Of a stretch of DNA of 64,000 nucleotides, positions 1-7,737 are shown one piece after another (the first letter of the stretch is position 1; the number at the start of each line of letters is the position of its first letter). The notes under the pieces are model-generated. The model did not search any database, was not told the DNA's origin, and saw only the letters and a list, made by a program, of their open reading frames with translations. The position numbers were made by a program, and so were the translations under genes. Source of the DNA: a virus; IMG/VR virus record IMGVR_UViG_3300005582_000001, positions 1-64,000 of that record, one strand, 5' to 3'.

Positions 1-111
1 TCGCGCGACGAGGCGTCGGCCTATATGGACGCCCTCATGGCGCAGTTTATCGCCACGGAGTTCGCGAAACGTGGCGGGCAGGCCGGTGAGATGAAAAAGG
101 GAGTGACCTAA
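1..111 (+). CDS. 3' end of an unknown gene (cut by window edge)
   Basis: The last 36 codons of a gene reading in frame from base 1 and ending in TAA at 109-111. The stop overlaps the ATG of the next gene (TAATG), so the two are translationally coupled. The visible tail is helical and ends in a basic stretch (EMKKGVT). Too little is visible to assign a function. Confidence 0.6.
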   Translation, partial: SRDEASAYMDALMAQFIATEFAKRGGQAGEMKKGVT

Positions 112-470
112 TGGATCCACTGACATCCGCCATCGTCGGCCATCTCGTCGGCGACTACATCATCCAAACGGACTGGATGGCCCTCAACAAGAAGAAGCCG
201 GGAATGGCCGGATTGTTTCCGTGCGTTGTGCATTGCGTGCTGTGGGCGTGCAGCGTGATGTTGTTCTCGGGCTGCTGGTCGATCCCCTTGGCGGCGCTGC
301 TGTTCAGCACACACCTCGTCCAAGACGGCACGTCGATCGTGCGCGACTGGATGCGACTCGTCGGCCAAGAGCAGTTTGCGACCGGGGCTTGCTCGCCTTG
401 GTCGATCATCGTCGTGGACAACGTACTCCACATCGTGACCATCTGGCTCGTGTGGAGGTTCTGGTTGTGA
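111..470 (+). CDS. DUF3307-like small membrane protein
   Basis: A 119-residue protein that fits the DUF3307 pattern: an early GHLVGDYIIQTDWMA box followed by KK and, about 20 residues on, a conserved VHC histidine. Three or four hydrophobic segments (about 35-55, 58-72 and 98-118) suggest an inner-membrane protein. The family has no firm function, and phage copies are common. The start is ATG at 111 with AAGGGAG upstream. It overlaps the previous stop by one base, and its own stop overlaps the GTG of the next gene. Family assignment rests on motif recognition. Confidence 0.6.
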   Translation: MDPLTSAIVGHLVGDYIIQTDWMALNKKKPGMAGLFPCVVHCVLWACSVMLFSGCWSIPLAALLFSTHLVQDGTSIVRDWMRLVGQEQFATGACSPWSIIVVDNVLHIVTIWLVWRFWL

Positions 471-733
471 CAGCCGAAGAAAGGCAATACGCCGCCGGTG
501 CCATCGAGCGGGCGAGACAACTGATCGAGGCCATCGGCGATCTGGATGCGGCGTTCGATATTCGTTGCACCCGCTCCTGCTACGCCCAGTTCAATGCCCG
601 TGGCGAGGCGCAGGCCATCCCCAACAAGCTCCTGCTGGATGTCATCGCCACCGGGCTGGTGACGCTCAAGAAGCAACACGAGGCCGAGTTGGCGGTAATA
701 ACCCTCACGAAGCCTGCGGAGCCGCCACTGTGA
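467..733 (+). CDS. small hypothetical helical protein
   Basis: An 88-residue protein starting at GTG 467, which overlaps the preceding TGA (GTGA); GGAGG lies 8-12 bases upstream. It is mostly helical, with an ERARQLIEAIGDLDAAF helix and a CTRSC pair. I do not recognise a family. It sits in a run of coupled small genes (111-1756). Confidence 0.6.
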   Translation: MTAEERQYAAGAIERARQLIEAIGDLDAAFDIRCTRSCYAQFNARGEAQAIPNKLLLDVIATGLVTLKKQHEAELAVITLTKPAEPPL

Positions 734-1002
734 ACGCGCAAGACATGTTCGAGCTATCTCTCTCGGAATTCCGCGAGACCGTCGCCCCGATATACGCGGA
801 ATGCGAGGCCATGCTCTTGGCGATTGCCGGTCTGCGCGTCGCGCTCTCGGCTTCGTCCGACTCGGTGTCTTACAGGGACACCGGTTTTCATCTCGGAGAC
901 GGCAGTCCGCTCATCGTGGTTTCGCGCGCAGAGGCGGTTCGCGTTCTCGATAAACTCATGGCGGATTTCTGCAAAGCATCCTTCTCGAAGTGGGCCTGTT
1001 AG
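730..1002 (+). CDS. small hypothetical protein
   Basis: A 90-residue protein from GTG 730, again overlapping the previous stop (GTGA). It is acidic and helical at the N terminus, with a central DTGFHLGDGSP turn region. No domain is recognised. Confidence comes from the chain of coupled starts and sensible composition. Confidence 0.55.
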   Translation: MNAQDMFELSLSEFRETVAPIYAECEAMLLAIAGLRVALSASSDSVSYRDTGFHLGDGSPLIVVSRAEAVRVLDKLMADFCKASFSKWAC

Positions 1003-1004
1003 CC

Positions 1005-1331
1005 ATGAACGACCATCGCCCCGAAAAGGTCCGGCTCCTCGCCTCCTACATCGCCAGCGGCGTCATGGGCGAGTTCACGGCCGGAGTCGAGGGATTCCTC
1101 AAGTCGCTCGGCGCAGACGAATCCAACGCGAGCGAGTTCAACGTCCGCACGTTTCAGACGGACCCCACGACCGAACACGTCTACCGCAACGCCGAACACC
1201 TCGGCACGATCCAAGCCTACGTTTCCGCAGACGCGCTCTCGTTGAGCGTGCGCTGCTTCAGGACGGAGCCGGACGCAACAGCGCCGATGGTTCCACTCGC
1301 CACGTTACTCTCGACAGGACTACGACCTTGA
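1005..1331 (+). CDS. small hypothetical protein
   Basis: A 108-residue protein. ATG at 1005 lies two bases after the previous stop; an in-frame GTG at 990 is possible but would overlap the upstream gene more. Mixed alpha/beta composition, no recognised family. Its TGA overlaps the TTG start of the next gene. Confidence 0.55.
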   Translation: MNDHRPEKVRLLASYIASGVMGEFTAGVEGFLKSLGADESNASEFNVRTFQTDPTTEHVYRNAEHLGTIQAYVSADALSLSVRCFRTEPDATAPMVPLATLLSTGLRP

Positions 1332-1756
1332 GCCACGACAAGAACCGAACCAGCCAGGCCGGACCACTGCAAAGCCAAGTTGCCGCGAGCAAAGTGGCCG
1401 CCGCCACCGTCGAGACCATTCGCGACGCGGGAGATGTCTTCACCGCGAAGGAGCTTCAGATCGTGATCGACGACCTGAAGAAGGGGCAAGCCACGAAAAA
1501 CAAGATTCTCGATTGGCTGCTCGCGAGTATTCAGCCGCACGTCATGCAGCACATGAAGCCGCTGATGTTCCACCTGACCGACACTTGCGACGAGCGCGAG
1601 TTGGGGCAGTGCATCGACTACCTGAAACTCAAGATGCCCAACGCGGCCGACTACGTGGAGTCGTACCGCGACTGGATGACGGGCCTTGTGACGGCGCGCG
1701 TCAGGACGGCCGAGATCAAGCAGGAGTCGCTGGCGGAACTGGCATCGCAGGCGTAG
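1328..1756 (+). CDS. hypothetical helical protein, last gene of the coupled run
   Basis: A 142-residue protein starting at TTG 1328 (TTGA overlap with the previous stop). It is rich in predicted helix and has a GQATKNKILDWLLASIQPHV segment. No family recognised. It ends only five bases before the end of a convergent minus-strand gene, leaving no room for an intergenic terminator. The longer in-frame extension upstream crosses other genes and was discarded. Confidence 0.55.
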   Translation: MSHDKNRTSQAGPLQSQVAASKVAAATVETIRDAGDVFTAKELQIVIDDLKKGQATKNKILDWLLASIQPHVMQHMKPLMFHLTDTCDERELGQCIDYLKLKMPNAADYVESYRDWMTGLVTARVRTAEIKQESLAELASQA

Positions 1757-1761
1757 GGGCG

Positions 1762-2217
1762 TCAGAGGTATTCCCATTCGCCGTCCGTCAGTCGCTCCAA
1801 TCGCGTGTGGCAACCGGGGCGGACGAGCGTCTTGGCCTGCTGCTCGCGATTCACGGCTGATTCCGGTGTCGCGTCAGCATTGATAACGCCCTCGAAATTA
1901 TCGTAGATCACCCGCATCAACTCGTCCGTTTCGTCGTCTCGTTCGGTAATGCGGAATGTTGACAGCGGAAGCGTTGGCTCGACGATCGACCATGTGACAT
2001 GCACCAAGTTGTCTTGATCGCTCAAGTCGGCATCAGCCCATTGGTGTCCGTGTTCAATGGCATCCTCGATCAGCTCGTACACCGACTCCGACTCGTCGTG
2101 GTCAGCCGAGAATTGCGCTCCGCAATCGACGATCTTCCCGTCGATTAGCTTGCCACTTCCGGCCCACACCCCGTCCACCGAGATGCTGATTGTCGTGTAG
2201 TTTTCGGTTGTCGTCAT
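1762..2217 (-). CDS. hypothetical acidic protein
   Basis: A 151-residue acidic protein. I chose ATG 2217 over an upstream start because AGAGGAAG lies about five bases before it. The N terminus alternates beta-prone residues (YTTISISVDGVW) and the middle is acidic. No recognised domain. Last gene of the minus block. Confidence 0.55.
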   Translation of the reverse strand: MTTTENYTTISISVDGVWAGSGKLIDGKIVDCGAQFSADHDESESVYELIEDAIEHGHQWADADLSDQDNLVHVTWSIVEPTLPLSTFRITERDDETDELMRVIYDNFEGVINADATPESAVNREQQAKTLVRPGCHTRLERLTDGEWEYL

Positions 2218-2311
2218 GGCCGCTTCCTCTGTTCGTGTTCCCGCCACCCGCGAAGTGCGATTGGCTGAGAAACTATACAGTTGGCTCGGCCAATGTTAGC
2301 GCGAAATCTCG

Positions 2312-2881
2312 TCACCGCCGCCGGAGTTTGCGTTCCGCCTCTTTGCGATCGGCTTCTCGACGCTCCCGCTGCTGGCTCTCACTGAGGGGGTAGTGGGAGT
2401 CGCAGTGGAACAAAACACGGCCGTCAACGACCGTGCCTTTCGTGACAGGTTTCGAGCGGCAGTGAAAGCACGATGCCGAAGCCCAGAACTCGCGTATCGC
2501 CGCCTTCTGTTCCGCGACCGCCATCTTTGTGTTCGGGTCGTTTTCGATTCGCTCGCGACGCATTCTCTCGGCCTCAATCAGCGGCGCGGCCCAACGCATC
2601 ATACTGCTCGCAAACCGTGGGTATTCCCGTGGCGCAGGCGTGTCCCTGCGCCACCAGACCGGAGGGACGCCGCGACCTAATCGCACGAACTTCAGCCGCT
2701 TGATTCTCAGGCGAGTCGCGGCGGCCAAGACACCAAAGTCCGCGATCCGATCACGGACACCGAATGGCTGTTGCGTGCCATCGAACCCGGATGGGCCGTA
2801 GCTGAGCGTGCCCGGAGCGATGACATTGGCGGCGTCGCTCCATGTGGCATTGATCGCATGAAGAATCTCGTCGCGTGTCAT
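2312..2881 (-). CDS. hypothetical protein with a zinc-knuckle-like C terminus
   Basis: 189 residues from ATG 2881, which overlaps the preceding stop (ATGA). A CFHC pair with a later C and H (SCFHCRSKPV, FHCDSHYP) resembles a small treble-clef or zinc ribbon. The C terminus is a highly charged basic helix (READRKEAERKLRRR). These features suggest nucleic-acid binding; no family is recognised. Confidence 0.55.
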   Translation of the reverse strand: MTRDEILHAINATWSDAANVIAPGTLSYGPSGFDGTQQPFGVRDRIADFGVLAAATRLRIKRLKFVRLGRGVPPVWWRRDTPAPREYPRFASSMMRWAAPLIEAERMRRERIENDPNTKMAVAEQKAAIREFWASASCFHCRSKPVTKGTVVDGRVLFHCDSHYPLSESQQRERREADRKEAERKLRRR

Positions 2882-3087
2882 TCCGTCTCCTGCGTTGGAG
2901 CGAGCCGATACCCCAGCCAGTCGCAGACGGCCAGAAAGAAATCCGCCTTGGGCTGCGAGTAGCACTGCATGAACGAGGTCAGGGCATGAGCCGAGACGCC
3001 GATCTCGGGCGCGAGTGCCTTCGGAAAACGGATGTCGCGGTCACGCATGACGCGGTAGACCTTCGCACGGGCTTCATCGACCGTCAT
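2878..3087 (-). CDS. small helix-turn-helix-like protein
   Basis: 69 residues, all helical, with a FPKALAPEIGVSAHALTSFM segment that reads like the turn and recognition helices of a Cro/CI-type DNA-binding fold. Both ends are coupled by ATGA overlaps to neighbours, so it is expressed with the ParB-like gene upstream. DNA binding is inferred from pattern only. Confidence 0.5.
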   Translation of the reverse strand: MTVDEARAKVYRVMRDRDIRFPKALAPEIGVSAHALTSFMQCYSQPKADFFLAVCDWLGYRLAPTQETE

Positions 3088-3923
3088 TGCATCACCCCCG
3101 CTTCTCGCGACAGGGCGGGATCGTTCGGGATCGCGAACAACTCGCCGTGAGCAAGTCGGATCTGGCTGATCTCGCGCCGCCGAAGGAAGGCGTCGAGCGC
3201 GTATTCCACCTTCGCGTAGGCTTCCGCACGGGCCAGGTGCCCAGCGCTGCCGGAGATGTGCCCCCGCAGAAACAGGTCACGCAACTTGATCGCCGCGATG
3301 TCTTCCCCGTTCGTGATCACGCCGCTGATGAAGCAATCGACGAACTCCTTCAGTCGCACCGGGTCTTGCGTAAACGTAGCTCGCGCCACAGGGGCCACGA
3401 CCGCGACCGACGTGATCCCCTTTTTGTTGCAGTTCAAACCCAGTTTGTACGCAGTGCGAATCGCGTCCGAGTACAGTTCAAACCACTCGCGCAACTGCTC
3501 GTTGGTCGCGAATCGCACCCAGACCGGCTCCGAGTTGCAGGACATCAGCATGCGCTTCAGTGTCGCAACTTCCGCCCGCGTCGCACGAACCCCGCTGATC
3601 GTGATCGCGTCGGACGCCGAGCGTGAGCTGCCGAGGTTGACGTTCATCGCGCTGCGCAGGCCACGATAGACCCACATCCACGCCGAGACGCCCGTGTTGA
3701 CGATCGCCGTCAGTCGCGTCTGGCCGTCCACGAGTTGGCCATCGGGGTTGAACGCGATCCCCTCGTGCGTGGTCTCGAATGTCCCGGCCTCCAGCGCGCG
3801 AGTGAGAGCCTCTAGGCCCGACGCGCGGATCAGGCGGTTGGGCGCTTTATCGGCGAGCATTTTCTCGGCCCGCTGCGAGGTAATCAGCTCTAGCGACCAC
3901 GTTCCGACGTTCGGCTTAATCAT
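3084..3923 (-). CDS. ParB/Srx-fold-like protein
   Basis: 279 residues from ATG 3923. Near residues 60-85 it has AFNPDGQLVDGQTRLTAI, matching the DGQ-x-R core of ParB/sulfiredoxin-fold domains, which bind nucleotide and sometimes cut or bind DNA. The rest is helical. Two further ParB-like modules occur in this phage (17998-19005 and the N terminus of the 3160-residue protein). Its stop overlaps the start of the small helix-turn-helix gene, suggesting a shared regulatory role, which is inference. Confidence 0.55.
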   Translation of the reverse strand: MIKPNVGTWSLELITSQRAEKMLADKAPNRLIRASGLEALTRALEAGTFETTHEGIAFNPDGQLVDGQTRLTAIVNTGVSAWMWVYRGLRSAMNVNLGSSRSASDAITISGVRATRAEVATLKRMLMSCNSEPVWVRFATNEQLREWFELYSDAIRTAYKLGLNCNKKGITSVAVVAPVARATFTQDPVRLKEFVDCFISGVITNGEDIAAIKLRDLFLRGHISGSAGHLARAEAYAKVEYALDAFLRRREISQIRLAHGELFAIPNDPALSREAGVMQ

Positions 3924-3998
3924 TGTTCTCGTTGTCCTGAAAGGGTTGTAAACAAAGAGGCTCCCGCTGACATCCAGCAGGCTTGGGGCCAGCAATAA

Positions 3999-4247
3999 TC
4001 AGCCGAGTGGCTCGTCGGGAATCCGGAACTCCCACGACGTGATCTTCTTCCTCAGTTGGTCAAGTGCATTCGCGCGATCGCGCTCCGTCTCGTACCTGGC
4101 CCACACTCGCCACCCGTTGTTCTGAAAGCCGAAGTAAACCTTCCCGGTGTAACATGCTTCAATCGCCAAGGTCTTCTTGCCGTGTTTGCGTCGATGCCGT
4201 AGGGCGGGTTCTTCAATGGGCGGGGGTCGGTGATCTCGGTCACGCAT
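3999..4247 (-). CDS. small basic hypothetical protein
   Basis: 82 residues. ATG 4247 is chosen because AAGGTGG lies five bases upstream; GTG 4256 in the same frame is the alternative. A basic N terminus is followed by an alternating beta region (GKVYFGFQNNGWRVWARYE). It overlaps the 3' end of the upstream gene. No family recognised. Confidence 0.5.
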   Translation of the reverse strand: MRDRDHRPPPIEEPALRHRRKHGKKTLAIEACYTGKVYFGFQNNGWRVWARYETERDRANALDQLRKKITSWEFRIPDEPLG

Positions 4248-4737
4248 CGTCGCCACCTTGATCGAGCCGGTCGTAGTAGTCGCTGCGCAGGTAGCCGACG
4301 GACTCAGACATTTCGCAGCCGGGAGGCATGATCCCGGCGAAGTTTGTGGCGATGCTCACCAGCCGCACGGTCCCCGCGACAATCTCGACCGCCCCGACCG
4401 TGTGTTCGGAGTCTTGGTCGGTGAATTGGCCCTGCTGGAGGTCTCCCTTGCTTTCGTGCAGCCTGTAAATGGAGTTGACGACGGCGAGGAAGTGGACGGG
4501 GCGCTTCGCCAGCATCAGCGGGGCTTCTTCGTCGTCATCACTGGGGGCGTGCCCGTCGTGATCGACGGCGAACACGGCGTGGTATCCCGGCGCGGCGATG
4601 AGTTGGACAATCCGGCACTCCCGAGTTGTCAGCCCCTCGCCCTCGCCTTCCGCGCCTTCCTCGCTGTCGTCGCCTCGATAGTGGCCCACGTCGTCAAAAT
4701 TGTCGTCAGGATTGTCGTCGTCGTCATCAATCGCCAT
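4240..4737 (-). CDS. very acidic hypothetical protein
   Basis: 165 residues beginning MAIDDDDDNPDDNFDDV, with a second acidic run (EEGAEGEGEG). Residues about 40-160 form a more ordered alpha/beta region. Such acidity is typical of phage proteins that mimic DNA or bind basic host proteins, but nothing here proves that role. Confidence 0.55.
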   Translation of the reverse strand: MAIDDDDDNPDDNFDDVGHYRGDDSEEGAEGEGEGLTTRECRIVQLIAAPGYHAVFAVDHDGHAPSDDDEEAPLMLAKRPVHFLAVVNSIYRLHESKGDLQQGQFTDQDSEHTVGAVEIVAGTVRLVSIATNFAGIMPPGCEMSESVGYLRSDYYDRLDQGGDDA

Positions 4738-4756
4738 ATACGTTGCCTCCTAGCGT

Positions 4757-4774
4757 TAAAGCCCCAGCCTGCCG
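4757..4774. repeat. direct repeat copy 1 flanking the zinc-ribbon gene
   Basis: TAAAGCCCCAGCCTGCCG, identical to 5061-5078. On the minus strand it repeats the last codons and stop of the PhoH-like gene (GRLGL-stop), here lying after a different gene. Confidence 0.75.
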
Positions 4775-4778
4775 GACC

Positions 4779-5021
4779 TCATTCATCTGGCCAGTCGTCT
4801 ACCTTTTCTCCGTCGTGACAGAAGCAAGTGGCGACGCCCCTCCAGTCGCAGGACGGGCAGGTGTTGCGACGCGACACGGTCAGTACGTGACCGTTTCGGC
4901 ACCGGTAGGTTCTGGCGCGGCAATTGTCGTCGTGGTTATGACCTACGGGTGATTCGCACCCGACCAACGTCGCCATCGTCCCGCCGTGAGACATCTGCTC
5001 TCCGCATGTCGCGCAGATCAT
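4779..5021 (-). CDS. small double zinc-ribbon protein
   Basis: 80 residues with four zinc-ligand-like pairs: CATC, CESP...NC, YRC and CPSCDW. It resembles a rubredoxin-like or ribbon protein that could bind nucleic acid or protein. AAAGGCGG precedes the ATG at 5021. The gene is bracketed by an 18-bp direct repeat (4757-4774 and 5061-5078), one copy of which is the 3' end of the PhoH-like gene, so it looks like an inserted single-gene cassette. Confidence 0.55.
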   Translation of the reverse strand: MICATCGEQMSHGGTMATLVGCESPVGHNHDDNCRARTYRCRNGHVLTVSRRNTCPSCDWRGVATCFCHDGEKVDDWPDE

Positions 5022-5059
5022 GATTGCCGCCTTTCTGAATCATGGTTTCGCGGCCACGA

Positions 5060-5827
5060 CTAAAGCCCCAGCCTGCCGCAAATCTCAGCCACGATGGGCG
5101 AGCGCATGTTGTCCTCGCGCGTGAACCGCACGACGGCCATCGACGCGAGCATCTCGGGCGTCGAGAGTTGCCGCACGGTCTCGATCAGCGGACTGATGCC
5201 GCCGATGTCCTGCTGGCGCTCGTCCCCGGTGAAGATCAGCTTGGTCCCGTGGTCGATGCGGGTCAGGATCATTTCCAGTTGGATGCGGCTGGCATTCTGG
5301 GATTCGTCGAGGATCAGGATCGAATCCTTGTAGGACGCCCCGCGCATCAGCTCCAGCGGCGTGATGCGCAGCATGTCCCGCGCGAGCAACGCTTCGATGT
5401 CCGCCACGCTGAAGAAGGCTCCCAGCGAATCCAGCAGTGGCGACATGAACGGTGTCACCTTGGCGTTGAGATCGCCCGGCAGAAACCCGAGGTGATCGCC
5501 ACCGCACTGGATGATGGGCCGCGACAGGATTAGGCGTTGCGTCCGGCCTGATGTTAGCTCGCGTGCCGCATAGCCCGCCGCCATGAAACTCTTGCCCGTG
5601 CCCGAGCAGCCCAGCCCGAAGACGATCGTGTTTTTGGCCATCGCTTCAAGGTAGGCAACCTGATTCGGCCTCGTCGCCGAGAGGCGTTGCAGCAGAACTG
5701 GCTTGAAGTTTCTTTCGGATTCCGGCGCGACAGGAGCGGGAGGAATCTCGCGCGGAGCAGACTTCGTGCGCGGCTTGGCAGCCGCTTTGCGCTGTCGTGA
5801 ACTCGGCTTCGGCTTGGCGTGGGCCAC
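5060..5827 (-). CDS. phoH: PhoH-like P-loop ATPase
   Basis: 255 residues. After a basic N terminus (about 1-35) comes a PhoH-type ATPase core: Walker A GCSGTGKS near residue 75, the PhoH signature SRPIIQCGGDHLGFLPGDL, Walker B ILILDESQN and the sensor-like FTGDERQQD. PhoH proteins are RNA helicase/ATPase-like and common in phages; the biochemical role in phage is unsettled. GTG 5827 is preceded by AAAGGAAC. The leader just upstream (5830-5848) recurs in front of the next gene. Confidence 0.9.
   Translation of the reverse strand: MAHAKPKPSSRQRKAAAKPRTKSAPREIPPAPVAPESERNFKPVLLQRLSATRPNQVAYLEAMAKNTIVFGLGCSGTGKSFMAAGYAARELTSGRTQRLILSRPIIQCGGDHLGFLPGDLNAKVTPFMSPLLDSLGAFFSVADIEALLARDMLRITPLELMRGASYKDSILILDESQNASRIQLEMILTRIDHGTKLIFTGDERQQDIGGISPLIETVRQLSTPEMLASMAVVRFTREDNMRSPIVAEICGRLGL
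5061..5078. repeat. direct repeat copy 2 (3' end of the PhoH-like gene)
   Basis: Identical 18-mer to 4757-4774, forming the genuine C-terminal codons of the PhoH-like gene. The interval between the copies holds exactly one gene (4779-5021). Confidence 0.75.
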
Positions 5828-5829
5828 AG

Positions 5830-5848
5830 TGTTCCTTTGAGGGAGGGG
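5830..5848. repeat. direct repeat copy 1 (leader of the PhoH-like gene)
   Basis: TGTTCCTTTGAGGGAGGGG, identical to 6301-6319. On the minus strand it provides the AAAGGAAC ribosome-binding region directly before the GTG start. The two copies bracket the gene at 5855-6298. Confidence 0.75.
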
Positions 5849-5854
5849 TAATGT

Positions 5855-6298
5855 CTACGAAACAGCCTGTGCAGTCAGGGTGGGCACTGATTCCGCCAGC
5901 AGCGACCGGGCCTCGTCACGCTCAATCATGTCATGCCTCCATGACTCGCTCATCGCAAACGGGACCGAGACCTCAAGCGCGAGCCGAAAGGCGACTTCTC
6001 GTTCGGCTGCATTGAGTCGAGTACGAATCGCGGCGCGAGAGATCATGCAATCTCCATCTAAAACGATCTTCATCCAGAGGATCGTTCCGTGTACGACGCG
6101 AGTGCCACGGACGACCCGATCCGAGAGGAACTTTGACTGCTTCTCTAAATAATCCGATAACCATTCCGCCGACGGTTGTTTTTTTGAGTCAGAAACATCA
6201 AGACTCTCGAAAAACTGAAAAATGTTCCCGATCTTGCCGAGGGTGCAATCGGCCGGAGGCGGCAACTTGGGATCAAACTCTTCATTGGTGTTTAGCAC
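5855..6298 (-). CDS. hypothetical protein in a repeat-flanked cassette
   Basis: 147 residues, GTG start at 6298 with the same AAAGGAAC leader as the PhoH-like gene. Mostly helical, with a DRVVRGTRVVHGTILWMKIV segment that could be a buried strand or amphipathic region. No family recognised. The matching 19-bp leaders on both sides suggest the gene was inserted upstream of phoH together with a duplicated leader. Confidence 0.5.
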   Translation of the reverse strand: MLNTNEEFDPKLPPPADCTLGKIGNIFQFFESLDVSDSKKQPSAEWLSDYLEKQSKFLSDRVVRGTRVVHGTILWMKIVLDGDCMISRAAIRTRLNAAEREVAFRLALEVSVPFAMSESWRHDMIERDEARSLLAESVPTLTAQAVS

Positions 6299-6300
6299 AA

Positions 6301-6319
6301 TGTTCCTTTGAGGGAGGGG
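6301..6319. repeat. direct repeat copy 2 (leader of 5855-6298)
   Basis: Identical to 5830-5848; serves as ribosome-binding leader for the GTG at 6298. Confidence 0.75.
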
Positions 6320-6413
6320 ACGCTTCGTCTGTCTACGGTTAGCCGTCTAACTCTGATTCGATCATTCGGAATGTGGAGAGCTGCTCCACACTAGGCCGCA
6401 CTGGCACGTCCCG

Positions 6414-6815
6414 TTATTCGCCTGACACCGCTCCCACGGGCCTTGCGTCTTCGCCGCGTGAAGTGCGTGCAGTCGCTGGATATTTAACATCAGCCTCCCC
6501 TAACTGGCAGCCGATCACCCATTCCGCGAAGGCGGCGGGCAATCTCTCGGTTCGCCGCAATCTGGCGATCGTTGTCGCGCGGCGTGTCGCCGGACCTCCA
6601 CTCGCATGATTCCAGATAATCCGCCGCATTCTCACAGGCGTGATACAGATCGGCGAACCACTGGCTGTCTCGCCTGTAGTCAGGCACAGAAGCCTCACTC
6701 GTTTTTTCCATGACAATCCTACCTCAATGTGAAGTTGCCGGTGACGTGTCCGGATGGCTCTTTGCATGGCCTCGACTATCCGTTCCCCATCGTCGCCGAT
6801 GGTTGGCGTTTGCAT
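6414..6815 (-). CDS. alternative overlapping reading frame, possibly the outer parts of a frameshifted gene
   Basis: A 133-codon frame with a good start signal (GAGGGG before ATG 6815). Its first 35 residues (MQTPTIGDDGERIVEAMQRA) and last 40 look protein-like, but the middle is arginine-rich and looks out of frame. In that middle, the frame of the 73-residue gene at 6490-6711 is clearly the better one. Either two genes share this DNA, or one gene carries two frameshifts. Confidence 0.3.
   Translation of the reverse strand: MQTPTIGDDGERIVEAMQRAIRTRHRQLHIEVGLSWKKRVRLLCLTTGETASGSPICITPVRMRRIIWNHASGGPATRRATTIARLRRTERLPAAFAEWVIGCQLGEADVKYPATARTSRGEDARPVGAVSGE
6490..6711 (-). CDS. small hypothetical protein
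   Basis: 73 residues, ATG 6711 with AGGTAGGA six bases upstream. Acidic and helical, with a DSQWFADLYHACENAADYL helix typical of small phage proteins. It lies wholly inside the longer frame at 6414-6815 on the same strand. Confidence 0.5.
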   Translation of the reverse strand: MEKTSEASVPDYRRDSQWFADLYHACENAADYLESCEWRSGDTPRDNDRQIAANREIARRLRGMGDRLPVRGG

Positions 6816-7083
6816 ACCGTCCCCTCGGTTGGGCCTGTCTAATTTTCCCGAGTGTCACCGCAGTTACGATTGCGGCTCGTCGCACCCGCTGTCGTCGCGT
6901 CTCGTGCAATCACGGAATTGGTCGCGTCCCAATTCGCCGGTTACGTTCCCACCGGTCTGCAAGCAGGTTTAGTCAGCGTCTTTCCTACGTCGTGGAGTCA
7001 TGTTTGATTTAGGGTGATGCCCACTGCTTCGCGTTGTTTACCGACTGGCTCCCGGCGACCCATGTTCCAGTTTCGGTTTCCAT
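6816..7083 (-). other. region with only tiny reading frames
   Basis: No convincing gene. On the minus strand there is a 24-codon frame at 7009-7083 (METETGTWVAG...), whose ATG directly follows the stop of the 47-codon frame upstream. A 32-codon frame starts at TTG at 6864-6962. They may be real micro-genes in a polycistronic leader, but coding cannot be shown. Confidence 0.3.
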
Positions 7084-7227
7084 CTAACACACTGGTCCCA
7101 TCGGGTTTCCTATCCACGCATTCGAGAGCGGCACCCATCCCGCCATGCCATCTTCGCATTGCAATACATGAGTCGCCGAGTCGAACGACGCGGGGCGGTG
7201 AATGAAGCCGCTCCTACACCCACTCAC
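7084..7227 (-). CDS. possible 47-residue protein
   Basis: GTG start at 7227, 18 bases after the DUF1580 stop, reading 47 codons. The second half (VLQCEDGMAGWVPLSNAWIG) is protein-like. No family recognised. Its TAG is followed directly by ATG of a 24-codon frame. Confidence 0.35.
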   Translation of the reverse strand: MSGCRSGFIHRPASFDSATHVLQCEDGMAGWVPLSNAWIGNPMGPVC

Positions 7228-7245
7228 GCCTGACTGTTCTCCAGA

Positions 7246-7536
7246 TCACGCATCACTATTGGCCAGCCGCTGGAAACGCTCCACGGCTTCACGGGTTGTC
7301 AGGACAGTCGCGCCATCGCGGAACCATCCCATGATCGCCAGCTTCCCTGACGACAACTGGATCCCGAACGTGCGCCAGCGGTAGAGAACTTGGCGCGAGG
7401 GACGCATCGCGAACATCCCCGCCGCGTCCTTGAACGAGATCGGGGTCTCACTGAGCGCCTGTTCGAGCGGCATGCGCCCGAGCTTGCGGGGCGGTACGGG
7501 CTTGGTCGCCGCTGCCTTGACCTTCTTCTTCGCCAC
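7246..7536 (-). CDS. DUF1580-like protein (planctomycete hallmark)
   Basis: 96 residues from GTG 7536 (GAGG upstream). After a basic, proline-rich tail, residues 30-92 match the DUF1580 pattern: a TPISFKDAAGMF helix, then RQVLYRWRTFGI, a central strand with GW, and TREAVERFQRLAN at the end. This looks like a winged-helix excisionase-type DNA-binding protein. DUF1580 is known almost entirely from Planctomycetes, which is the main host clue. It is divergent from the protease gene across a 201-bp gap holding an RGAA-N12-TTCY site, so it may control that region; this is inference. Confidence 0.65.
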   Translation of the reverse strand: MAKKKVKAAATKPVPPRKLGRMPLEQALSETPISFKDAAGMFAMRPSRQVLYRWRTFGIQLSSGKLAIMGWFRDGATVLTTREAVERFQRLANSDA

Positions 7537-7567
7537 TCGCGCCTCGATTCCTTGTCGGTAAATAATC

Positions 7568-7587
7568 AGAACATCCGTGACGATTCT
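7568..7587. promoter_or_regulatory. RGAA-N12-TTCY site 1 (divergent region)
   Basis: AGAA and TTCT separated by 12 bases, between the DUF1580 gene and the protease gene. One of nine such sites. Confidence 0.5.
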
Positions 7588-7737
7588 TGCGGTCTGTCGC
7601 GATCGTGTCAACCCTCGCCTCTCGTCAATACGGTCAACGAACCGCGTCAAGTCGCGTCGGAGTTCGGCGCGGCATCGACAAGGATGGACTTTCTGGCGGG
7701 ATTGCTCTCGCCGCCAAGCCACCGAAAGCGAGACGCG

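Noticed and set aside
7390-7737. Upstream in-frame extension of the protease gene
   Set aside because: Crosses the DUF1580 gene and has no protein character.
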